Below are positions 53,454-60,372 of a stretch of 64,000 bases of DNA, piece after piece. Made by a program: the position numbers and the translations under genes. Source of the stretch: CAMDTE01 sp964504345 (GTDB taxonomy: Bacteria > Bacteroidota > Bacteroidia > Flavobacteriales > Schleiferiaceae); contig CAZDDX010000002.1 in NCBI GenBank assembly GCA_964504345.1, forward strand, positions 334,517 through 398,516, given 5' to 3'. Under the pieces are notes generated by a model. The model ran no database searches, had not been told where the DNA came from, and saw only the letters and a list, made by a program, of their open reading frames with translations. The first letter of the stretch is position 1. Each line of letters opens with the position of its first letter.

Positions 53454-55874
53454 ATGAATGAATTTGTCGTTCGCCCTTCGCTGACTCGTTTTGCCGCTGC
53501 CTTCACGGGCGGTGCTGTGCTCCTGGCCACCGCTTGCTCGCCGGATCCCGCCGGCTGGAATCCCGGCGACGGAGACGAAACCGTAGGCTTGATGACGCCG
53601 GTCCTCCTCAGTTCCGGAACCACCTCCATCTACACCGGAGACTACTTTTTGGAACCGGAGGAATTGGATTCCGTGGTTTGGCCCGACGGCATTCGCGCCG
53701 AGTACAAGGAGGACAGCGCCGTCTACCGGGTGACGGGTGTCCTGAAAAAACCCTTAGACGTCGCTCATTTTTGGATGGACGGCGCCTCATTTGATTTGGT
53801 ACTTTATGCCAACGGCGCCCAATGGCACACCTTCAATTTCCCGCGGGAACGCGCAGATACGGCATGGTCTGAAGATGCCGTCCACGTCATCGGCACCTTC
53901 AATGCGTGGAACCGTTCCGCCACCCCACTGAAACGCCAAGACAGCACGTGGTCCGTGGACGTTCCGGTCTTTCCGGGTTCGCACGAGTACAAGTTTGTGG
54001 TGAACGGCATGGAGGTTTTGGACCCCGCCAACGACCGCGCCGTACCCAACGGCATCGGCGGATACAACAATACGTTCCGAATTGAAATTCCGGGCAAAGT
54101 CCCGAAAAATATTGCTACCCAACGGGTCAACGAAGAAGGTACGTCGTTGTACTTAAAACCGGTACCTGCGAATCAGGAGCTCGTAGTTCTTTGGGAAAAC
54201 CACCAGCTGCCGGCGGAGTTCGTTCAACGAACGCCCAAAGGCGTCCGCATTTCGGTACCGGAAGAGGCCTCCGGCATCAAGCGAACCTTCCTGCGAATCT
54301 ACAGCTTCAACCAGCACCACCGCAGCAACGATCTCTTGGTGCCGCTGCACAAGGGACGCGTCTTGTTGCAGGGCGATCTTTTGGAGCGCCACGATTGGGA
54401 AGCCGCTACCTTGTACTTCTTAATGGTGGACCGGTTTGCCAACGGGGACCCCAGCAACGACCAACCTTTGAAGCGCAAAGACGTCATTCCGCAAGCGGAT
54501 TTTCACGGCGGGGATTTGGACGGCGTCACTTGGGCCATTCAGCATGGGTTCTTTGAATCCATGGGATTCAATACCGTGTGGCTTTCTCCCATTGCCCGGA
54601 ACCCGCAGGGCGCATGGGGCCTTTGGAACAAAACTGCTCCAGTAACGCGTTTCTCTGCCTACCACGGCTACTGGCCCGCCTCCAACACCCAGCCGGACGC
54701 CCGCTTTGCCCGGCCAGACCAAGTTCGGAACACCTTGGCCAGCGCCCACAACCGCAACCTCAACGTCTTGTTGGACTACGTGGGAAACCACGTGCACGAA
54801 GAGCATCCCGTTTACCGCGCCCGTCCGCAGTGGTTCAATTCCCTCTACCTGCCGGACTCCACCTTGAATACCGAAAAATGGGACGAATACCGGCTCACCA
54901 CGTGGTTTGACACCTTCTTGCCCGACGTCAATACCGAAAACCCCCAAGCCGTTGAGGCCCTAACGGATTCTGCCCTGGTTTGGGTTCGGGACTACGGATT
55001 TGACGGTTACCGCCACGACGCCACCAAGCACGTGGCCAACTTGTATTGGCGCACCTTAACGCAAAAACTAAAACACCAAGTGGCCGCCCCGCGCAACCAA
55101 CGCCTGTACCAAATTGGAGAAACTTACGGCTCCCCAGATTTGATCGCAAGTTACCTGGGCAGCGGCCTCATGGACGCGCAGTTTGATTTCAATTTGTACG
55201 ACGCCGCCCTGGGCTTCTGCGCCAACTTGAATACAGACGCCCCACGTTTGAAGGAGGTCTTGGAAGCCAGCCTGGCCGCCTACGGGCACCACCACCTCAT
55301 GGGCAACATCAGCGGCAACCAAGACAAACCGCGGTTCATTTCCTTAGCCAGTGGCGACGTTCGCTTGGACGAAGACACCAAAGCCGCCGGTTACACCCGA
55401 AAAATTGGAACTCCTGCGGCGTCGGCCTACAAAAAGTTGGCCTTCATGCACGCCTTCAACTTTACCGTTCCCGGAATTCCCGTGGTCTACTACGGAGACG
55501 AATACGGCATGCCCGGCGCCAACGACCCGGACAACCGCCGGCCCATGAAGTTCAAAAACTACACACCGGAAGAAGAGAAATTGCGCCGTGAAGTAGCCAA
55601 ATTAGCCCGATTCCGGAAAAACTCACCGGTTCTGGCCTACGGCAGCACCACCGTCAAAGCACTTTCCAAAAACGTGTTGTGGATCGAACGTTCCTACTTT
55701 GGCGAACGCGTCATTACCGTATTGAACCGCAGCAAAGAACCGTTGACCTTTTCGGTCAAAAAATTGGCGCTGCACCGGAAAACACGCATCGTTGCGGGAG
55801 AAGCTCATTTGGGCACCGTCAACTTGACCGTCCCGGCCAATGCCTTTGTTCAAATGCACGTCCCGCGGAATTAA
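53454..55874 (+). CDS. GH13 amylase/pullulanase lipoprotein (SusG-like)
   Basis: An 806-aa lipoprotein (lipobox LLATAC, Cys28) that probably cleaves starch at the cell surface or in the periplasm. An N-terminal domain is followed by a glycogen-binding CBM48-like module (VIGTFNAWNRSATPL...GSHEYKFVVNG, about residues 142-195), another beta domain, and the GH13 barrel: VLLDYVGNHV (region I), GFDGYRHDATKHV (nucleophile), YQIGETYG (acid) and ISGNQDKPR (third Asp, with Gln in place of the usual His). A C-terminal beta domain ends the protein. The Glu and both Asp needed for catalysis are present. Confidence 0.9.
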   Translation: MNEFVVRPSLTRFAAAFTGGAVLLATACSPDPAGWNPGDGDETVGLMTPVLLSSGTTSIYTGDYFLEPEELDSVVWPDGIRAEYKEDSAVYRVTGVLKKPLDVAHFWMDGASFDLVLYANGAQWHTFNFPRERADTAWSEDAVHVIGTFNAWNRSATPLKRQDSTWSVDVPVFPGSHEYKFVVNGMEVLDPANDRAVPNGIGGYNNTFRIEIPGKVPKNIATQRVNEEGTSLYLKPVPANQELVVLWENHQLPAEFVQRTPKGVRISVPEEASGIKRTFLRIYSFNQHHRSNDLLVPLHKGRVLLQGDLLERHDWEAATLYFLMVDRFANGDPSNDQPLKRKDVIPQADFHGGDLDGVTWAIQHGFFESMGFNTVWLSPIARNPQGAWGLWNKTAPVTRFSAYHGYWPASNTQPDARFARPDQVRNTLASAHNRNLNVLLDYVGNHVHEEHPVYRARPQWFNSLYLPDSTLNTEKWDEYRLTTWFDTFLPDVNTENPQAVEALTDSALVWVRDYGFDGYRHDATKHVANLYWRTLTQKLKHQVAAPRNQRLYQIGETYGSPDLIASYLGSGLMDAQFDFNLYDAALGFCANLNTDAPRLKEVLEASLAAYGHHHLMGNISGNQDKPRFISLASGDVRLDEDTKAAGYTRKIGTPAASAYKKLAFMHAFNFTVPGIPVVYYGDEYGMPGANDPDNRRPMKFKNYTPEEEKLRREVAKLARFRKNSPVLAYGSTTVKALSKNVLWIERSYFGERVITVLNRSKEPLTFSVKKLALHRKTRIVAGEAHLGTVNLTVPANAFVQMHVPRN

Positions 55875-55904
55875 TTTTACTCCAATCACTTCGCCCCTTA
55901 TCCC

Positions 55905-57245
55905 ATGAAACGAATCCTATTTACCGCATTACTCGGGTTGGGCCTGAGCGCCGCCCATGCCCAAATGCCACATGCCGAATGGAGCCGAAACGCTACCATT
56001 TACGAAATCAACACCCGTCAGGCCACCCCAGAGGGCACCTTCAAAGCCCTGGCAGGACGTTTGCCGTACATTAAAGAACTGGGCGTAGACATTCTGTGGT
56101 TCATGCCCCTGCAGCCCATTGGAGAAGAAAAACGCAAAGGCCTATTGGGCAGTTACTACTCCATCAAAGACTACACCGCCATCAATCCGGAATTCGGCAC
56201 GGAAGAAGACTTTGAATACTTTGTGCGGGAGGCTCACTCCATGGGATTCAAAGTCATTTTGGACTGGGTACCCAACCACACGGCGTGGGACCACCCGTGG
56301 ATTAGCGAAAATCCAGACTTCTATTGGAAGAATTCCGACGGTTCCATCTCTACGGCGTTGAACGACCACAACCAACCTACAGACTGGACGGACGTGGCGG
56401 AGTTGGATTACTCCAACCCGGTAATGCGCGACGCCATGCGCCAAGAAATGGCTTGGTGGTTGGCCCGTTTTGAAATCGACGGCTTCCGTTGCGACATGGC
56501 CGGGGGCGTTCCTTTTGACTTTTGGATCGAAACCAACGAAATGTTGCGCGGAATGAATCCAGAAATCTTCTTGCTGGCGGAGTCTGAATTCACGGACATG
56601 CAGAAGGCCAATTTTGACATGACCTACGGTTGGGAATTCCACCACATCTTGAACCAAGTTGCCGGCAAAGGAGCGCCCGTTACCAAGATTGATGAGTACG
56701 TGGAGAAAAACCGGAAGCAATTCCTTCCAGACCACTACCGCATGTACTTCATAGACAACCACGACGAAAATTCCTGGAACGGAACGGTTGAAAAACGCAT
56801 TGGTGCCAACGCACACGCGGCCTTTGTGGTTTGCGCCACCCTGGAGTCTGGCATGCCCTTGATTTACAACGGCCAAGAAGTGGGCCTGAACAAGAGTTTG
56901 CGCTTTTTTGAGAAGGACACCATCGACTGGAACCAGCCCTCGCAAGCCAAATTCTACAGCACGTTGTTGAATTTCCGCAAGGAAAATACCGCTCTGCACA
57001 ACGGCAGCGCGGGTGCGCCCCAAGTGCGCATTGCCACCAACAAAAAACAAGTGTATGCCTTCTACCGCAAGAACGGGCAGCACACGGCGGTGGTCCTGGT
57101 GAATTTTAGCAACAAGAAAGCCAAGGTTAAATACGCCAATGCTCCGGAGGGAACCTTCAAAGATGTGTTCACCGGTCAGAGCATCACGCTGTCTTCCAAC
57201 GGTAAACTGATTCTGCCGGCCAACGGTTTCTTGGTGATGCAGTAA
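55905..57245 (+). CDS. GH13 alpha-amylase, secreted
   Basis: A 446-aa exported alpha-amylase family enzyme with signal peptide MKRILFTALLGLGLSAAHAQ. It has no N-terminal carbohydrate-binding module: the barrel starts at once (RNATIYEINTRQATPEGTF). VILDWVPNHTAWDHP is region I, GFRCDMAGGV holds the nucleophile, FLLAESEF the acid and FIDNHDENSW the third Asp. A short C-terminal beta domain follows. Start 30 bp after the SusG-like gene; a terminator ends the locus. Confidence 0.92.
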   Translation: MKRILFTALLGLGLSAAHAQMPHAEWSRNATIYEINTRQATPEGTFKALAGRLPYIKELGVDILWFMPLQPIGEEKRKGLLGSYYSIKDYTAINPEFGTEEDFEYFVREAHSMGFKVILDWVPNHTAWDHPWISENPDFYWKNSDGSISTALNDHNQPTDWTDVAELDYSNPVMRDAMRQEMAWWLARFEIDGFRCDMAGGVPFDFWIETNEMLRGMNPEIFLLAESEFTDMQKANFDMTYGWEFHHILNQVAGKGAPVTKIDEYVEKNRKQFLPDHYRMYFIDNHDENSWNGTVEKRIGANAHAAFVVCATLESGMPLIYNGQEVGLNKSLRFFEKDTIDWNQPSQAKFYSTLLNFRKENTALHNGSAGAPQVRIATNKKQVYAFYRKNGQHTAVVLVNFSNKKAKVKYANAPEGTFKDVFTGQSITLSSNGKLILPANGFLVMQ

Positions 57246-57303
57246 TCGGGATCGACTTCCGCAGTAAATCCCAAAAACGAATACTGCAGACGTTTGTTTG
57301 CAC

Positions 57304-57334
57304 GGAAAAAGCCACCTTCGGGTGGCTTTTTTAG
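57304..57334. terminator. Bidirectional terminator at the end of the maltodextrin locus
   Basis: The stem AAAAAGCCACC (57306-57316) and GGTGGCTTTTT (57321-57331) has a TTCG tetraloop. The T/A tracts on both sides serve the GH13 gene (plus) and the phosphatase gene (minus). Confidence 0.92.
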
Positions 57335-57813
57335 GTCTGCTCCGCAGTTAAGACCTCCACCCACCGTGCGGTAACGCGCTCCAACACCTGGTACACGGCC
57401 TCAAAACCGGCGAGGCCGCCGTACCAGGGATCGTCCACATCTGCGTTGGGGGCGACGGGATCGATGCTGCGGATCTTTTCCACCTTGGCGTACTGTTCCG
57501 GGGTGGTGCACAACGCACGGACGTTCTGGAGGTTGGAGTCGTCCATCACCAGGATGCGGTCAAAGTGCGCTAGGTCCCGAGGGCGGATGCGTCGGGAACT
57601 GTGGGTGAGGGCTAGGCCGTGGGACAAGGCATTTTGGCGCGTGCGGCGGTCCGGCAACTCGCCGTCGTGCTGGCCACTGGTGCCGCAGGAATCCACTTCA
57701 AAACGATCGACCAACCCACGTTCCTCCAAGGCGCGCAGGAACAACCCCTCGGCCAAGGGACTGCGGCAAATGTTGCCCAAACAGACGAACAAAACGGCGG
57801 TTTTCTTTTCCAT
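57331..57813 (-). CDS. Low molecular weight protein tyrosine phosphatase
   Basis: A 160-aa cysteine phosphatase. The P-loop VCLGNICRSPLAEG has nucleophile Cys11 and Arg17 (CX5R), and the general acid Asp is in DDPWYGG. It starts 13 nt after a 34-bp repeat copy that also contains the stop codon of the upstream ATPase gene. The TAA stop lies inside the terminator stem. The substrate is unknown. Confidence 0.93.
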   Translation of the reverse strand: MEKKTAVLFVCLGNICRSPLAEGLFLRALEERGLVDRFEVDSCGTSGQHDGELPDRRTRQNALSHGLALTHSSRRIRPRDLAHFDRILVMDDSNLQNVRALCTTPEQYAKVEKIRSIDPVAPNADVDDPWYGGLAGFEAVYQVLERVTARWVEVLTAEQT

Positions 57814-57826
57814 GGACGGCTATCAT

Positions 57827-57860
57827 CAAAACTTGCAAAATTTGCACGTTTTGCGGTTAG
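57827..57860. repeat. 34-bp direct repeat, left copy (3' side of the ATPase gene)
   Basis: CAAAACTTGCAAAATTTGCA followed by CGTTTTGCGGTTAG is identical to 59133-59166, 1306 bp away. It includes the ATPase TAA stop (57857-57859, read on the minus strand). It keeps the central TGCAAA-A-TTTGCA dyad and the CAAAAC/GTTTTG arms, but not the outer left arm found at the right copy. Confidence 0.95.
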
Positions 57861-59110
57861 AGAAGTTGGGTCGGTGCATCTTGGTTTTCTTGGAGCAACC
57901 AAGCGAAGGCGTTTTGGTGCTGAATGCCCCGCCTGCCCTCCACGTAGGAATCGGTGGACAAAACCCATTTGGGGTAGTGATCCGCAATGCGCTCCAGGGA
58001 GCGCCATTCCCGGTTGGCCGTTTCCGGATCCGTCAAGGTCCAGGCTACCTGGTAGTAGGCCAAATCCCCGTTGGACGCCTTGCACACAAAATCAACCTCC
58101 CCCGTGCGGGAGGTTCCCACCCAAACGCGGTAGCCCCGGCGCAGCAATTCCAAGTAAACTACATTTTCCAACCAATGACCGCGGTCTGCAGTGCGTTCCC
58201 GGCCCGCCAACAGGTTCAGCAATCCCGGATCCACCGCGTAGTACTTCTCTTGAGTGGCGAGCTGACGTCGGCCCTTCAAATCAAAACGGTGCACGCGGTA
58301 AAACACAAAACTGCCTACCAAGTAGTCCAGGAATCGCTCCACGGTGGAGTGGTGCACGGTTTGGCCGTCTGCCTTCATGGCTTTAGCAATGTTGCTGGGA
58401 GATACGGCCGTCCCTACTTGGGTCGCCAAAAAGCGCACCGTGTTGGCAAACGCCCGACGGTCGCGGATTTCGTACCGCTGGGCGATGTCTTTTTCCACCA
58501 CGGACGCAAAAATGGCCTCCAAATAATCGTACACCGTACCCAACCCCCCGCTGCGCAGCTCAACGCCCTTGGGCAGCGACGTCTCGTTGACATAGTCAAA
58601 AAACAGCGCTTCGTAATTCAAATAGGTCATAGTCGTGTCCACGCCCCGCGCCTCCAAATACTCGCGGAAGGAAAACGGCAGGATTGACAATTCCACGTAC
58701 CGACCCGTCAGCAAAGTGGCCAGCTCCGTCCCCAGCAAATAGGCATTGGAGCCGGTAAGGTAGACGTCCACGTTGGGGGTGGCGTGCAAACCGTCCACCA
58801 GTTTTTCAAACTGGGCAATGTTCTGGACCTCGTCCAAGAAAACGTAGTTGGAAACGCCCGGAGCCAAGCGCTCCTTGATCTCAAAATAGAGCCCGTCCCA
58901 GGTTTTGCCCAAATAATGCTCCGGCAATTCAAAGTTGTAGGCGTGGATTTGGTCCGGCCCGACGCCCCCTTCCACCAAGTCTCGGCGGAACAATTCCAAC
59001 AGGGTAGACTTCCCTGAACGACGCAAACCGGTCACCACTTTGATGAGGTCCCGGTCGCGGTAAAACTGCAATTTTCGGACGTAGTCCGTTCGGTTCATCA
59101 GCGCTGCCAC
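57857..59110 (-). CDS. AAA+ ATPase with DUF4143 (COG1373 type), bounded by direct repeats
   Basis: A 417-aa predicted ATPase. Walker A is VVTGLRRSGKSTLLELF (about residues 26-42), Walker B is YVFLDEVQNI (about 91-100), and SNAYLLG resembles sensor 1. The C-terminal DUF4143 region (about 200-400) includes VEKDIAQRY, a winged-helix-like stretch, and GEVDFVCKA, a restriction-endonuclease-like remnant. The cellular role of the family is unknown. GTG 59110 is chosen because an exact -7 box ends 4 nt upstream; an ATG follows at 59098. The gene fills a 1306-bp unit bounded by 34-bp direct repeats. Confidence 0.85.
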   Translation of the reverse strand: MAALMNRTDYVRKLQFYRDRDLIKVVTGLRRSGKSTLLELFRRDLVEGGVGPDQIHAYNFELPEHYLGKTWDGLYFEIKERLAPGVSNYVFLDEVQNIAQFEKLVDGLHATPNVDVYLTGSNAYLLGTELATLLTGRYVELSILPFSFREYLEARGVDTTMTYLNYEALFFDYVNETSLPKGVELRSGGLGTVYDYLEAIFASVVEKDIAQRYEIRDRRAFANTVRFLATQVGTAVSPSNIAKAMKADGQTVHHSTVERFLDYLVGSFVFYRVHRFDLKGRRQLATQEKYYAVDPGLLNLLAGRERTADRGHWLENVVYLELLRRGYRVWVGTSRTGEVDFVCKASNGDLAYYQVAWTLTDPETANREWRSLERIADHYPKWVLSTDSYVEGRRGIQHQNAFAWLLQENQDAPTQLL

Positions 59111-59114
59111 GAAC

Positions 59115-59122
59115 CAAAGATA
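59115..59122 (-). promoter_or_regulatory. -7 promoter box for the ATPase gene
   Basis: TATCTTTG on the minus strand, an exact match, 4 nt before GTG 59110. A TTG exactly 19 bp upstream, inside the palindromic repeat, can serve as the -33 element, so the repeat seems to supply part of the promoter. Confidence 0.7.
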
Positions 59123-59125
59123 CTC

Positions 59126-59166
59126 CTAACCGCAAAACTTGCAAAATTTGCACGTTTTGCGGTTAG
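59126..59166. repeat. 41-bp near-perfect palindrome containing the right 34-bp repeat
   Basis: CTAACCGCAAAAC (59126-59138) and GTTTTGCGGTTAG (59154-59166) are perfect 13-bp arms. With the inner TGCAAA-A-TTTGCA, 19 of 20 base pairs around the central A match. Positions 59133-59166 are the second copy of the direct repeat. The palindrome lies between the kbl stop (59170) and the ATPase start. Confidence 0.95.
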
Positions 59167-59169
59167 CGA

Positions 59170-60372
59170 TCAGATTACCCCCAACTCCTTGCCCACCAGG
59201 GTAAAGGCGGCCAAGGCCTGATCGATTTGTTCTGGGGTGTGGGCGGCGCTCAGCTGCACGCGGATGCGGGCTTGGTCTTTGGGGACCACCGGGTAGAAGA
59301 ACCCAATGACGTAGATGCCGCGCGCCAGCAAGGCGTCCGCAAAGCGTTGGGACAGGGCGGCGTCGTACAGCATGACGGGGACGATGGCGGACTCGCCGTC
59401 TTTGAAGTCGAACCCAGCGGCACGGAGGCCGGCCTTGAAGCGATTGACGTTGGCTTCCAAACGGTCCCGGAGCTCGGTGGAGGAGGACAGCAGATCCAAA
59501 ACCGCTAATGAAGCGCCCACGATGGCGGGGGCCAAACTGTTGGAGAACAGGTAGGGGCGCGACCTCTGGCGCAGCATCTCAATCACTTCCTTCTTGCCGG
59601 TAGTAAAACCACCCATGGCACCGCCCAGGGCCTTGCCCAAGGTGCCGGTGATGAGGTCTACCCGGCCCAAAACGCCGCGCAACTCAATGGAACCGCGGCC
59701 GGTGGCGCCAATGAAGCCGGTGGCGTGGCATTCGTCCACCATCACGAGGGCGTCGTACTGATCGGCGAGGTCGCAAATTTTGTCCAGCTGGGCCACGTAG
59801 CCGTCCATGGAAAAGACGCCGTCCGTCACGATCAATTTGGTGCGGACGCCTGCGGCGTCCGCCGCCTGCAACTGCGCTTCCAAATCCGCCATGTCGTTGT
59901 TGGCGTAGCGGTAGCGCTGGGCCTTGCAGAGGCGCACGCCGTCGATGATGGACGCGTGGTTCAGGGAGTCTGAGATGATGGCGTCTTGTTCGCCCAACAG
60001 CGGCTCAAAAACACCGCCGTTAGCGTCAAACGCTGCTGCGTAGAGGATGGTGTCTTCCGTGTGGAGAAACTCCGCCAAGCGCGCCTCCAAACGTTTGTGG
60101 AGGTCTTGCGTGCCGCAGATGAAACGCACGGAGCTCATGCCAAAACCGTGGGAATCCAACGCCGCATGCGCTGCACGCAGTACGTCCGGGTGGCTGCTCA
60201 GCCCCAGGTAGTTGTTGGCGCAAAAGTTCAAAACCTGGGAACCGTCGGCCAGGCGGATGACCGCGTCTTGCGGGGAGGCGATGATGCGTTCGCGTTTGAA
60301 CAATCCGGCCTGCTCAATGGAGGCCAACTCGGCCCGCAGGCCCGCGTAAAATGCTTCTTTTTTACCAGACAT
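59170..60372 (-). CDS. kbl: Glycine C-acetyltransferase (2-amino-3-ketobutyrate CoA ligase)
   Basis: A 400-aa PLP enzyme of the alpha-oxoamine synthase family that cleaves 2-amino-3-ketobutyrate with CoA to glycine and acetyl-CoA in threonine breakdown. NFCANNYLGLSSHPDV, GFGMSSVRFICGTQ, VMVDECHATGFIG and the PLP lysine in ITGTLGKALGGAMGG match Kbl closely. Threonine dehydrogenase, the usual partner, is not adjacent. The start overlaps the addA-like stop by 11 bp, so they are co-transcribed. Confidence 0.93.
   Translation of the reverse strand: MSGKKEAFYAGLRAELASIEQAGLFKRERIIASPQDAVIRLADGSQVLNFCANNYLGLSSHPDVLRAAHAALDSHGFGMSSVRFICGTQDLHKRLEARLAEFLHTEDTILYAAAFDANGGVFEPLLGEQDAIISDSLNHASIIDGVRLCKAQRYRYANNDMADLEAQLQAADAAGVRTKLIVTDGVFSMDGYVAQLDKICDLADQYDALVMVDECHATGFIGATGRGSIELRGVLGRVDLITGTLGKALGGAMGGFTTGKKEVIEMLRQRSRPYLFSNSLAPAIVGASLAVLDLLSSSTELRDRLEANVNRFKAGLRAAGFDFKDGESAIVPVMLYDAALSQRFADALLARGIYVIGFFYPVVPKDQARIRVQLSAAHTPEQIDQALAAFTLVGKELGVI

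Noticed and set aside
53454..55874. SusG-like enzyme considered inactive because the third catalytic motif reads NQD, not NHD
   Set aside because: The catalytic Asp itself and the nucleophile and acid motifs are intact; the Gln is a tolerated neighbour change.
57827..59166. ATPase unit considered as an insertion sequence
   Set aside because: No transposase motif: the only gene is an AAA+/DUF4143 ATPase and there are no terminal inverted repeats at both ends. Reported instead as a repeat-bounded unit.
57827..59166. Two repeat copies considered as a minimal CRISPR array
   Set aside because: Only two copies 1306 bp apart with a gene between them, and no cas genes.
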